Shown: positions 22,377-31,735, numbered from the stretch's first letter. The stretch: DNA of 64,000 bases from Bettongia penicillata ogilbyi (GCA_023548195.1 JAJHZJ010000009.1:2337501-2401500); one strand, 5' to 3'. Notes: a model not told the origin generated them from the sequence alone. Numbers and translations: made by a program.

Positions 22377-22391
22377 AAGAATTTATCATAT
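22377..22391 (+). repeat. 5' target-site duplication of the HAL1 insertion
   Basis: 'aagaatttatcatat', identical to 25376-25390. Preceded by 'cacatc', so the nick was at tc|aagaa, an A-rich junction as L1 endonuclease prefers. A following g could extend the match to 16 bp. Confidence 0.95.
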
Positions 22392-23207
22392 GGGGGGCGG
22401 AGCCAAGATGGCGGAGTAGAAGGACGCACATTCACGAGCTCCGAGCCCACAACCCATGGAATTGAGGTAAAAGGAGAGCCCCATAAATTCTGAATCTCTG
22501 CAGGGGGTGCACAAACGTAGGGGAAGAGATTTCCGTTCCACTGAACCCTGGAGAGCCGTCCCCGGGGTCCATCGCACCCCGGAAAGCGGACCCCACCCAC
22601 ACCCCTGGCCGCGACCCAGAGAAGCTGACCTGAGCAGACTTCAGAGAGGAAAGCTCCGGGAGAATCTCCGGCAGCCGGGAAAGTCCCTCTGCCCACAGAA
22701 GCTAAAGGTCAGTTAAAAAGAAGCCTGCGCTAGGGGAGGGGAGCGGGCCCCCTCGGGAGGAAGCGGCGGGGGTAGAGACGGGGCAGGAAGCGGCGGAGGC
22801 AGAGGCGTGGGCGGGCGGCTGAGGCGGCAACGGCCTGGGACTCAGGAATCCCCCAGCAGCAGGTAGGATCTTCAATACTGAAGGTCTTTCCAACCTGAGG
22901 GAGCCGAGCAGGGGAGACGGCCCTGCCCCCACCCTGCTCTACTGCTGAACGCCTCTGAATAAAACCCCCAAGGGAGCTGAGCACAGCAGGCGGGGCCCCC
23001 CACCCCGCCCCCACTCTCTCCGTTCCTGAAAGTCTCTTCAGAAAGCCCCTGAGGGCCCAACTTAAGAGGCGGCCCTGCCCCCACCCTGCGCCAGAACTAA
23101 AGCTTGCCGCGGGAAAGCGCATTTGAATCTCAGAGGCCAAGTACTAGCTGGGCTGATCCAGGCGGAGGTGGAAAGGAATCTCAGAAGTCAAGTAACTGGC
23201 TGGGAAA
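22392..23207 (+). promoter_or_regulatory. HAL1 5'UTR with internal promoter and YY1-like site
   Basis: AAGATGGCGG at 22405-22414 is a YY1 consensus placed, as in other mammalian L1s, at the very start, where it fixes transcription initiation. The remainder is GC- and CpG-rich. It holds an exact 20-bp repeat at 22918-22937 and 23070-23089, and a 28-bp imperfect repeat at 23125-23152 and 23176-23204 just before the start codon. Minus-strand frames here (135 and 136 codons) are composition artefacts. Promoter activity is inferred. Confidence 0.7.
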
Positions 23208-24314
23208 ATGCCTAGAAAGGAAAAGAAAAATAAGACTTTAGAGAGTTTTTTCCAACAAATGCAAATGATTCCGACCTTCGGATCTGATGGGGAGGACGAG
23301 GACGTATTTTTCCCATCAGGGAAAGATGTGGAGGGCGGGGCCTCAGTACCCCAGACACCCCAGGGGGGTGTTGGGTGGGCTCAGGCCTTGGAAGAGCTTA
23401 AAAAGGATTTTGAAAAGCAAGTTAGACAGGTGGAGGAAAGACTGGGAAGAGAAATGACAAAGATGCAAGAAGAGTATGAAAAAAAGGTCAATATCTTGGT
23501 AAAGGAGTCCCAAAAAAATGCTGAGGAAATTAACACCTTGAAAAATAGGCTCACTCAATTGGCAAAAGAGGTTCAAAAAGCCAATGAGGAGAAGAATGCA
23601 TTCAAAAGCAGAATGAGCCAAATGGAAAAAGAGGCTCAAAAGCTCACTGAATTTAATAGTTCTCTCAAAATTAGAATGGAACAGATGGAGTCTAATGACT
23701 TTATGAGAAACCAAGAAATCACCAAACAAAACCAAAAGAATGATAAAATGGAAGAGAATGTGAAATATCTCATGGGAAAAACAACTGACCTGGAAAACAG
23801 ATCAAGGAGAGACAACTTAAAAATTATGGGACTTCCTGAAAGCCATGATCAAAAAAAGAGCCTAGACATCGTCTTGCATGAAATTATCAAGGAAAATTGC
23901 CCTGACATTCTAGGACCAGAGGGCAAAATAAGTATTGAAAGAATCCATCGATCACCACCTGAAAGAGATCCAAAAAGAGAAACTCCTAGGAACATTGTGG
24001 CCAAATTCCAGAACTCCCAGCTCAAGGAAAAAATCTTGCAAGCAGCCAGAAACAAACAATTCCAGTACTGTGGAAATACAATCAGGATAACCCAAGATCT
24101 AGCAGCTTCTACATTAAGGGATCGAAGGGCGTGGAATAGGATATTCCAAAAGGCAAAGGAACTAGGACTGAAACCAAGAATCACCTACCCAGCTAAACTG
24201 AGTATAATACTTCAAGGGAAAATATGGTCTTTCAATGAAACAGAGGACTTTCAATCATTCTTAATGAAAAGACCAGAGCTGAAAAGAAAATTTGACTTTC
24301 AAACACAAGAATGA
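23208..24314 (+). CDS. L1 ORF1p-like RNA-binding protein (HAL1 ORF1), 368 aa
   Basis: Encodes the nucleic-acid chaperone of L1-type retrotransposons, which coats its own RNA in cytoplasmic ribonucleoprotein particles. The lysine-rich start MPRKEKKNK precedes an acidic patch at residues 25-32. Residues about 55-195 form a long coiled coil (repeated E/K/Q heptads, for example QVRQVEERLGREM), which trimerises the protein. From residue 196 comes the conserved block ENRSRRDNLKIMGLPE opening the RRM domain, then IERIHR near 244 and PRNIVAKF near 260. The C-terminal domain shows RITQDLAASTLRDRR (about 293-307) and RITYPAKLSI (about 324-333), the ORF1p signature. The length is normal for mammalian ORF1p. 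No stop or frameshift is present. The ATG at 23208 is the first in frame after the 5'UTR, in context gaaaATGc. No ORF2 follows, so movement would need L1 ORF2p from elsewhere. Confidence 0.93.
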   Translation: MPRKEKKNKTLESFFQQMQMIPTFGSDGEDEDVFFPSGKDVEGGASVPQTPQGGVGWAQALEELKKDFEKQVRQVEERLGREMTKMQEEYEKKVNILVKESQKNAEEINTLKNRLTQLAKEVQKANEEKNAFKSRMSQMEKEAQKLTEFNSSLKIRMEQMESNDFMRNQEITKQNQKNDKMEENVKYLMGKTTDLENRSRRDNLKIMGLPESHDQKKSLDIVLHEIIKENCPDILGPEGKISIERIHRSPPERDPKRETPRNIVAKFQNSQLKEKILQAARNKQFQYCGNTIRITQDLAASTLRDRRAWNRIFQKAKELGLKPRITYPAKLSIILQGKIWSFNETEDFQSFLMKRPELKRKFDFQTQE

Positions 24315-24680
24315 GAGGAAGCATGCAAAAGTAAACAGCAAGGAGAAGTATTAAGGGACTTACCAGAAATGAACTGTTTGCATTCATACAGGGAAGGACA
24401 ATATTTCTAACTCTTAAAACTTTTCAGTATCTGGGTGGTTGGTGGGATCACACACATGTACACGCATGCACACACATACACACATGCATTCACATGCAGA
24501 GACAGAGAGCACAGATTGAACTGAATAGGATGGGACCATGCCTTAAAAGAAATTAAGGTAAATGGTGAGAGAGAAATGTAGTGAGAGGAAAGAGGGGGAA
24601 ATGGAAGGGGGTAACTATATGTCATTTAAGAGGCAAGTAGGAGATGTTTTTAGTGGAGGGAAAAAGAGGAGAGCTGAGGG

Positions 24681-24729
24681 AAAACAAACAAACAAACAAA
24701 CAAACAAACAAACAAACAAACAAACAAAA
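24681..24729. repeat. (CAAA)n microsatellite in HAL1 3'UTR
   Basis: Eleven or so uninterrupted CAAA units. Such purity again suggests a young copy. Confidence 0.95.
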
Positions 24730-25262
24730 GTTTACCCTCATCACATTTGACTAAACGAAGGAGTGAAATGCACACTCATTTTGGTATGAAAACCTATCTT
24801 ACAGTATAAGAAAGCGGGGGAGAAGGAGATATTGGGGGGGGGATGATGGAAGGGAGGGCAAAGGGAGGAGGGAGTAATTGAAAGTCAACACTTGGGGAGG
24901 GACAGGATCAAAGGCCAGAAGAGAAACAATGAGGGGCAGGTTAAGAGGGATGGCAATTCAGTTAGTCTTACACAACACGACTATCAGGAAGGTCACTTGC
25001 AAAGCTACACAGATATGGCCTATAATGAATTGCCTGCCGTACCAAAGGGAATGGATGGGGAGGGAGGGATGGGGAGAATTTGGAACTCAAAGTTTCAGGA
25101 ACAATTGTTTAGTATTGTTGTTGCAACTAGGAAAGAAGACATACAGTTAATGAGGAATAGAAAATCATCTGGCCCTACAGGAGAAAAGAGAAGATAGAGA
25201 CAAGGGATGGGAGGGATGACAGAAGAGAGGACAGATTGAAGATAGGGAAAATTAGATTGCTT

Positions 25263-25296
25263 GGGGTATTGGGGTGGGGGGAGGGGATAAAAGGGG
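25263..25296 (+). other. G-quadruplex motif near HAL1 3' end
   Basis: Five G-runs of four to six (25263-25266, 25271-25274, 25276-25281, 25283-25286, 25293-25296) with loops of 1-6 bases satisfy the usual quadruplex rule. Many mammalian L1 3'UTRs carry such a polypurine G-rich tract. Confidence 0.75.
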
Positions 25297-25340
25297 AGAA
25301 AATTTGGAACCCAAAAATTTGTGAAAATGAATGTAAAAAG

Positions 25341-25375
25341 CTAAATAAATAAATAAATAAATAAATAAAAAAAAA
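25341..25375 (+). repeat. HAL1 A-rich tail
   Basis: (ATAA)n followed by a pure A-run directly abutting the 3' target duplication, as left by target-primed reverse transcription. Confidence 0.9.
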
Positions 25376-25390
25376 AAGAATTTATCATAT
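25376..25390 (+). repeat. 3' target-site duplication of the HAL1 insertion
   Basis: 'aagaatttatcatat', identical to the 5' copy. The host sequence then continues with 'gctctgc'. Confidence 0.95.
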
Positions 25391-25690
25391 GCTCTGCTTT
25401 TAATGGAAAGAGACCTTCAACAGATGTCCAGAGAGTTGAGGTCCCCCATCCAAATTACATCTTGGCTCTGTGACAGTTTCATGATCAGTATCCTCAGCCG
25501 TATTGTCTAAGAGATATATCCACAGTGATTCATTCTCTTTTTCTCTCCTTTTAGTTTCACTTAAATGTGCTTCACCATGCCCCTCCCTCCACCTGAAGTT
25601 TGTGTATTTCTGCATAGCTGTGTATCTTCTTGACCTACAATGATATTTCATTGCCCCTTTCATCCCCTCTGTTCATTTTTTGAACATTGC
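25391..25690. other. Old host sequence 3' of HAL1
   Basis: 'tcccccatccaaattacatc' and 'gtgacagtttcatgatcagt' have the wording of an ancient repeat I have seen in amniote DNA but cannot name. It may continue the CR1/L3-like block left of the HAL1 insertion. Confidence 0.3.
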
Positions 25691-26010
25691 TCTATTTCTG
25701 TAAACTCCTTGAAGACTGATTTTTGTTTCTGAGATTGTCTCCCTGCCATAGGACCTGGCACATAAAAAGTATCTATTAAATGTTTGCTGAACTTAATCCA
25801 ATGCATTTCCTTGCTATTAAGGCTTGGCAATACCTATGATACACCATTTGCCTCCTTGCATTGCAATCTTAAATTCAATTTGCTTATTAGACAGCAAGTC
25901 CCATGAGGGCAGGAGAAATATCTTCTATAAACCCAACCCTCTACAACTAACATAGTGCTCTGGACACAGAGGTCATTTGATAAATATTTATTGCTGTTAA
26001 ACTCATTATC
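25691..26010 (+). mobile_element. Two L2-type 3' tails
   Basis: 25700-25795: 'gtaaactccttgaagactga' to 'taggacctggcacataaaaa' and 'aaatgtttgctgaac'. 25885-26000: 'agcaagtcccatgagggcag' to 'agtgctctggacacagaggt' and 'tgataaatatttattgctg'. Confidence 0.55.
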
Positions 26011-26039
26011 CATCATCTCTTTTCATTGGTATACAGAAA

Positions 26040-26303
26040 AATGGTGGTGCAGTGGATAGAGTGCCGGGACTGGAGTCAAGAAGACTCATCTTCATGAGTT
26101 TAAATCTGGCCTCAGACACTGCTAACTGTATGACCCTGGGCAAGTCATTTAACCCTGTTTGCCTCAGTTTCCTGATCTGTCAAATGAGCTGGAGAAGGAT
26201 ATGACAAATTACCTCAGTGTCTTTGCCAAGAAAACCCTAAAAGGGGACATGAAGAATTGAATACTACTTACTAAACAACAACGATGATGATGATGATGAT
26301 GAC
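26040..26303 (+). mobile_element. MAR1-type SINE, full length
   Basis: 'ggtggtgcagtggatagagt', 'gaccctgggcaagtcattta', 'gtctttgccaagaaaaccct', 'aaaaggggacatgaagaat', then a (GATGAT)n tail at 26280-26303. Confidence 0.85.
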
Positions 26304-26589
26304 AGCAAAGTGTGGCAATAAATCATGTGCCCACCCTATTCCCAGCCATCTTCTTCTGTGAATTATAAAGTACGCCCTCCACTGTTCCTACCTGTCACCC
26401 TCCATAAAGTCAGATTTAACCATTTTATTAGGGCATTGTCATCATCCTGTCCCATATCCAATGCCCATTTTCAGTTTAAAACACTCTTCATCATGTCAAG
26501 AAGTCTCCAGGGAAACATCCCTGTCCTTAAGTAGCTTAACTATCTGGGGAACAAACTGAGACATAAATGCAGAAAATGATAATTTTTTA
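26304..26589. other. Unannotated DNA
   Basis: Nothing named. Possibly L2-derived pyrimidine-rich sequence. Confidence 0.3.
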
Positions 26590-27515
26590 AAAAATATCCA
26601 TTCAATACAATTAGCATTCAAGTACCTATTAGGCATAAAGCATTCTACTAGGTTCTAAGACTACAAAGACAAAATTTAAAAGCAAAAATAGCCCCTATAC
26701 TCTACTAGGAGAAATACAACATACAAATAGGTAAGTACTTACATGATTATTTGAGGAAGGAGAAAATGTTTACAATATAGGGGATCTAGAAAGAGTCTTC
26801 ATAGGGAGAGACATCTGAACTGTGTCTGGATGTTAAACTAGAGGTTCTAAGAAGTGAAGACACAGAGGGAGGGCATTCGGAGCAGGGGGTGGAGGGTAGC
26901 CTGTGCATGCAAAGGCATGGAGACAAGAAATAGTCAATAAGTTATTTTAGCTGGAATGTTGAGTGTCCAAAGGGGAGTAATGTCAAATTAGACTCTAAAG
27001 ACAGGGTTGGAACCAGACTGTGAGTCTTCCAGTATGGTGCTCAGGATCATCTATTTTAACCTAAAGTTAATAAGGACTCCTTCTTGAGCAGATGAGTGAC
27101 ATAGCAGACTTACTTTGCAAAGATTATCTTGGCAGCTATATGAAGGATTCTTAGGAAAAAGAGAAACTGGACACAATGAGGCTACTTAGGAATAATTAGG
27201 AAACAATTAGCAAATTATTACAGTATCTAGGAGAGATATAATGAGGGCTTGAGTTAGGTGAAAGGTGAAGAGGGTGATCATCAAGTGATTGGAGGATGCA
27301 AGAGAAGTTGGAGAGGTAGAATTGATGAGACGATGGGGGATGAAGGAGAAGGAAGGGCTGAAAATGACTCCAAGGTTTCCACCTGGAGATAAAAAGAAGG
27401 CTTTGGCAAACACCACGATGACTGTTATGGATAAATACTATAAGAACTGAGAGGGAGGGAAGAATTTTGTGGGCTTGCATTGTCAGAGAAGACAATGGAA
27501 GATGAGTTGAGCTTT
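26590..27515 (-). mobile_element. L2-clade LINE fragment, ORF2 C-terminus and 3' end
   Basis: Minus-strand frame at 27207-27416 reads GNLGVIFSPSFSFIPH and TQALIISLLDTVI, matching the L2/CR1 C-terminal blocks (ARNLGVILDSSLSFTPH, ITSRLDYCN). The left edge is the reversed 3' tail. Numerous stops. Confidence 0.65.
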
Positions 27516-27518
27516 GAC

Positions 27519-27783
27519 CAATAATAGCTAACGTTTATATAATGTTTACTATGTGCCAGACACTGTACTAAACACTTTACAATTATTACTTCATTTGATG
27601 CTGACAACAACCCCAGAAGGTAAATGCTATTCTCATCCTGATTTTATAGGTGAGGAAACTGAGGCAAAGAGAGGTTTAAGTGACTTTCCCAGAGTCACAC
27701 AACTAGTGAGTATCTGAGGTTGGATTTTAACTCAGGTCTTCTTGACTCCAAGTTCAGAACTCTATACACCACAACATCTAACA
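27519..27783 (+). mobile_element. MIR, full length
   Basis: 'actatgtgccagacactgta', 'ttataggtgaggaaactgag', 'cccagagtcacacaactagt', 'ctcaggtcttcttgactcca', 'ctatacaccacaacatctaa'. Confidence 0.85.
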
Positions 27784-27854
27784 ACCCTTTAAAGATTTGG
27801 ATAAGAAAAGAGAAGGGATAATCTGCAAACAAAGATAGAGAGATTGGAAAGAAT

Positions 27855-28012
27855 GTGTGTGTACATATATATGTTTACATGTATTATATAGTATTATATG
27901 TTATAGAGAAATATGTACAATGCTTACATATGTAGTGTATATATATACGTATATATGTGTATATGTATATATATATACATACATACATACATACATATGT
28001 ACATGTATATAT
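27855..28012. repeat. TA/CATA-rich microsatellite
   Basis: Mixed (TA)n, (TG)n and (CATA)n runs, including five CATA units near 27978-27998. Confidence 0.9.
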
Positions 28013-28029
28013 TTGAGGAGAATAGTGGG

Positions 28030-28115
28030 TAAATCTCTTTGAAGAGTTTGACCTAACCATCTACACAAGAAAAATCAAGTGAATGAAGAATGCTTATTAT
28101 CCAGATTACTGAACA
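28030..28115 (+). mobile_element. RTE-type reverse-transcriptase scrap
   Basis: Plus strand reads EEFDLTIYTRKIK*MKNAYYPDY, cognate with the SKEFGLSINTGKTKWMKNAY stretch after the FADDIVLI motif of RTE LINEs. A homologous copy lies in reverse at 28660-28760. Confidence 0.5.
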
Positions 28116-28559
28116 TCTTGGAAATATTCAAAGGGATTTTAATTTCATTGATTTGGAAGTTCTTTCCAATCATGCAGATTATAACACATCCATGCCTGCC
28201 TATCTCACATGACTTACATCTTCTTCCAAAAATTCACCATATCATGTACCTAACTGCAGCACTATGGTGGTTCATCTGTCAGCTCTTATTGTTGGCCCAC
28301 GACCAGTCAATATTCTCTTCCTGTTATATAATCCCTTGATTTTCTTCTTCAAAGTTCCTCATTGGTTACATGTTGTAGTCTGCTTAAACTCACTATGTGA
28401 CTCTATTGTGCTTTGTGTGCTATTTATCTTTTGCTTTTTTAAGGCAGTGATATTCTATTGGTAAAATGTTAGTATTGAAAAGAAGGACCTTTGTTTCATG
28501 ACAAACTTGAAGTCAGCAAAAGAGCTTTTCAATTCCCTGAAAGAAATCCAATACCCTCT
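28116..28559. other. Unannotated DNA between two inverted RTE scraps
   Basis: Pyrimidine-rich, no motif named. It may derive from the same LINE. Confidence 0.3.
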
Positions 28560-28900
28560 CCTCTTCCTTTTCAGTTCCATGTCCAGCTCTTTTTTTTCAT
28601 ACTATCAATCCCAGATATGCACAATATTAGACAAGCTATGGCATGGCCATACTTATACATGTTGAAATCTGGACTATAGACATTCTTCATCCACTTGGTC
28701 TTTCCTGTGTGGATGCTCAGACAAAACTCCTTTGAATCACTATAGATCTCTTTGAGAACACTCTTCAATGTCTTGGGGCTTGATGTTATCAGCACAATGT
28801 CATGAATACTCAGGAGCATCTGGAAGATTTCACTATGCAAAGAGAAGCTCTATTCCCCTACTCAGCCTTACCTCTGTGGTGCATCTGCTCCCTCACCATT
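28560..28900 (-). mobile_element. RTE-type LINE, reverse-transcriptase fragment
   Basis: An 89-codon minus-strand frame reads IHDIVLITSSPKTLKSVLKE and SIHTGKTKWMKNVYSPDFNM. IHDIVLI corresponds to the catalytic FADDIVLI with the first aspartate lost, so it is inactive. MAR1 SINEs borrow their tail from this LINE clade. Confidence 0.65.
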
Positions 28901-29852
28901 GTGAATATTTTTGGAAAGCATGTCTCTCTGTTTTATGCCTCATTTGACCCTTTGCTATTCAAAGGTCAATGAATACTATTTCTATTGTTACATCTTCCAA
29001 AGAATATTAAATAATCTTGGTATAAGGATGCAAGACTGTATAAGGATTATCAGTTATCCTACATATAAGGTTGCTGTAAAAGAGCCTATAAAGTGGCTTT
29101 TGTCTATGGAATTAAATACTTTTTTTATAATTAACAGTAATAAGCACAATAGTATCTCATTTTCTACATCTTTTAGTTAATTATGAGATGATAAAGATGT
29201 GGCTTATCCTTGAAAATAATTTGCCAAAGGCTGCTCATTTCCTACTAACACCCTCATTGAGGATGGGCTTGATTTGTGGATAGAATACCCTCAAAGGTTT
29301 TATGTAGATTGGAGAATAGATATATGTGGAATCAATTATGGAGTCAATTATTGAGTCTGTATTGGTCACCATTTTTTGTAATGTTTACCATTGTAGATTA
29401 TCCAGATTGTGATATGGAATGAGATGAACCACCTGTAGAACTCATCCATCAGTATCAATAGCTTTTCTAGGCACTGAAAATGTACTTGTTGAGTCCAGAA
29501 TTAAACAGGATTAGAGGAGGTGGAATTGCCTTCAGAAAATTACAAAGCTCTTTAAATGACCCCAAACTTTTCCCAGAAATAAGGTATTTTAAAAAAATTT
29601 TTTTTTAAAAAATGCCAATGTTCTACTTTTGGTAATGCATGGCTGCAAGTCATGGAATGCCACAGTTTCCAAGGAATTAAAAATGAGGATCACTTAGAAG
29701 GCAATAGAGAAGCATGCACGGTGAGTGTGAGTGGGCACTGTCAAGGAATGACAAGTGGTGCACTTGGTACTCTCATATGCAATTCATATCAAATAAAGAA
29801 CTGCAAAGGTCTGACATAAAGGATGTTATCAAGCATATGGAGAGAGACAGAC
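28901..29852. other. AT-rich DNA, possible RTE continuation
   Basis: May continue the minus-strand RTE to about 29560 (acatcttccaaagaatatt resembles antisense RTE), but I cannot confirm it. 29560-29852 has nothing named. Confidence 0.3.
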
Positions 29853-29969
29853 AGAGGGAGGAAAGAAAAGAAAAGAAGAGAGGAAGGAAGGAAGGAAAAG
29901 AAAGAAAAGAAGGGAGAAAAGGAAAGGAAGAAAGCTAGAAAAGAAAGAAATAAAGAGAGAAAGAAAGAG

Positions 29970-30000
<31 letters not shown>

Positions 30001-30034
30001 AAAGAAAGAAAGAAAGAAAGAGAGAAAGAAAGAG

Positions 30035-30076
<42 letters not shown>

Positions 30077-30205
30077 GAGGAGAGAGGGAGAAGAGAGGGA
30101 GGAAGAGAGAGAAAAGAAAGAAGGGAAGAAGGAAAGGAGGAAAGGAAAAAGAATGAAAAAGAGGGAGGAGGGAGAAGAAAGAGAGAGAAAAGAAAGGAAG
30201 GAATG
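29853..30205. repeat. (GAAA)n / GA-rich tract
   Basis: About 350 bp of pure purine on the plus strand, mostly GAAA with GGAA and GAGA variants. Open frames up to 189 codons in both strands (KERKKERKK, SFFLSFFL) are artefacts. Mirror-repeat purine tracts can form triplex DNA. Confidence 0.96.
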
Positions 30206-30229
30206 GGTCAGTAACATGCAGAGAATACC

Positions 30230-30565
30230 AGCTGAGGGGTGGAGGTTTTATGCATTCCAAAGGTGTCCCTGTGACATGGGGGGATGAACAAAACCTCCAG
30301 CACTTGGGTGAACTTGGAGGAAGATTGTGTGCAGGGCTTAAACAGGAAAGACAGGTATGTGTTGGTATCCACCTCCATTTGTTAAAGGGAATGGTCACTT
30401 GATGGGATCACATGTTCATCTGAATATTTGGGTACTGAGTGAGAAGCCAGCCTGCATAGGGGAAAGTAAGGAAACAATAGAAGGTAAGTTGGGAATATTA
30501 GATTGGGGTGATACTGTAAAGGGCCTTGAATTTCAAGCAGAGAAGTCTGGATTTTAACCTATAAG
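30230..30565 (-). mobile_element. L2-type fragment
   Basis: 'tactgtaaagggccttgaat' and 'agaagtctggattttaacct' are the reversed L2 block seen at 1905-1940 in this window. Confidence 0.5.
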
Positions 30566-30904
30566 TAATTCATTAGAATTTCACTTATTTATCATCCCAT
30601 GTACTAAAAATATAAGAGAGTGTCTTAGTAAGTGAAGGAAATAACAAAATTTCTCCAGTGTGCCACACAAACCTTCACTTAATGAAAGTCCTACTTAAGT
30701 CCAAAAAGTTGGTGTGTGTGGAGGGTTGTGGGAGCTGTCCTTACAGAACCAAGCAGCTTAAAGCTACATTTTCTTCAAGAATCTTGAAAGAAAACAGGGC
30801 CTAGAATGGTTAAGTGATTTACCCAAGTAAACATAGGGGGTGACAAAACCAGCACTACAGCCCAGGTCCCAGTTCGTTAACCTTCCCTTCATTTTTCATA
30901 GAGC
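30566..30904 (+). mobile_element. MIR-type SINE at 30785-30900, plus unannotated flank
   Basis: 'tggttaagtgatttacccaa' and 'cagcccaggtcccagttcgt' mark a decayed MIR at the right end. 30566-30784 has nothing named. Confidence 0.45.
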
Positions 30905-31164
30905 TAATGAAAACCTGCTTTGCAAAGCTGTGTCACTCACTGAAACAATCACTGCTGTCTGCCTGTAATTCATGTCGTTGTTTGCCACTTGGTAATACTG
31001 ATGTGAATTTGATGGAGAGAATGGATTGATCCCTCTCGAATTGGAGGCTGTAAAAGCTGAAGTGAGACTGTAGTAAATTTAAGATACTCCGGCAGAAAGG
31101 GGAAAGCATGGGGGAATCATTTCCCTCCCCACATAATGATTGCTTCTCTACGATGACAGGCCTA
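30905..31164. other. Single-copy block, conserved-non-coding-like
   Basis: No repeat wording. 'gtaattcatgtcgttgtttg' and 'aatactgatgtgaatttgat' look like slow-evolving non-coding sequence. No frame. Confidence 0.35.
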
Positions 31165-31235
31165 GCATAGGGCCTTGCACATACATTAAGTACTCAGTAA
31201 ATATTGAATGGATGAATGCATGCATGCATTTAAGA
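31165..31235 (+). mobile_element. L2 3' tail
   Basis: 'agcatagggccttgcacata' and 'cagtaaatattgaatggatg', then ATGCATGC repeats. Confidence 0.55.
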
Positions 31236-31329
31236 TGCTTCAGTGCCCTGAGAGAGCCTTGCAGAGGGCCAATCGACCACAAGTCCAGGGTACATTAAAA
31301 ATTTATGACAGGCAAGACTGAATGCTGAT

Positions 31330-31534
31330 GTCATTTGTAAAATCAATGAGCTGAAAGAGACCTTAAAAATCAGCTAATCCAGTCTTCTCATTTTTGCAAG
31401 GGAGGAAACTGAGACCCAGAGAGAGAAAGCAATTTGTCTGATGTCATACAAGTGTCATAGCTAAAATTAGAATTCAGATCACCTTTTATTTCTGTGTTTT
31501 TTGAGTTTCATTCTGCTACCCCATTTACTTCAGA
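31330..31534 (+). mobile_element. MIR-type SINE
   Basis: 'gctgaaagagaccttaaaaa', 'aggaaactgagacccagaga' and 'gaattcagatcacctttta'. Confidence 0.6.
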
Positions 31535-31735
31535 GCAAGGGGTTCTTAACTTGGAGTCCATGAGTTTGGTTTTTGTTTCTGGTTTTTTTTAATATTATAT
31601 TTCAATATAATTTGTTTCCTTTGTAATCCTATGTACTTTATTTGATGCATTTAAAAACACTATTCTCAGAATGGATCCATAAACTTCACAAAACTTCCAA
31701 AAGGATTGATGACCCAAAGAATGGTAAGAATGTCT
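31535..31735 (+). mobile_element. hAT MITE ('ggttcttaac' family)
   Basis: Left end 'aaggggttcttaacttgga', interior 'tttcctttgtaatcctatgt' and 'attctcagaatggatccata', right end mutated 'gaatggtaagaatgtct'. It shares its interior with the element at 39771-40285 (gtttcctttgtaaccccatg, ttattttgagaaaaggtccg), so the two are one family. Confidence 0.6.

Larger units (their letters stand above)
24315..25340 (+). other. HAL1 3' untranslated region
   Basis: Non-coding, purine-rich. It carries a CA/TG-rich stretch (24449-24487), the (CAAA)n array, and two modules that each look like an L1 3' end: 'agaatttggaactcaaagtt' at 25074 and 'agaaaatttggaacccaaaa' at 25296. G-rich runs precede each. The small frames of 90 and 101 codons at 24878-25197 lack any reverse-transcriptase motif. 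Confidence 0.75.
22392..25375 (+). mobile_element. HAL1-type half-L1 retrotransposon, complete
   Basis: A 2,984-bp element bounded by perfect 15-bp target duplications. In order it has a G-run start with 'gcggagccaagatggcggag' (the L1 5' terminus), an 816-bp GC-rich 5'UTR, one intact ORF1 of 368 codons, about 1.06 kb of G-rich 3' sequence and an A-rich tail of ataa units. There is no ORF2, and no endonuclease or reverse-transcriptase remnant is seen between ORF1 and the tail. Half-L1 (HAL1) elements are known to consist of ORF1 plus a 3' end and to move with L1 enzymes in trans. Identical duplications, an intact frame and a full 5' end indicate a recent insertion. Confidence 0.88.

Noticed and set aside
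22289..23140. Minus-strand frames of 135 and 136 codons opposite the HAL1 5'UTR
   Set aside because: GC-rich sequence has few stops. The Pro/Ala/Gly-rich content shows no known domain, and the real product is on the plus strand.
23343..24184. Minus-strand frames of 130 and 111 codons inside HAL1 ORF1
   Set aside because: Shadows of the plus-strand coiled-coil coding sequence.
24878..25197. ORF2 remnant in HAL1
   Set aside because: The 90- and 101-codon frames lack endonuclease or reverse-transcriptase motifs and end in L1-3'-like sequence.
29789..30398. Lys/Arg/Glu-rich and Phe/Leu/Ser-rich open frames up to 189 codons
   Set aside because: Products of the GAAA tract on both strands.
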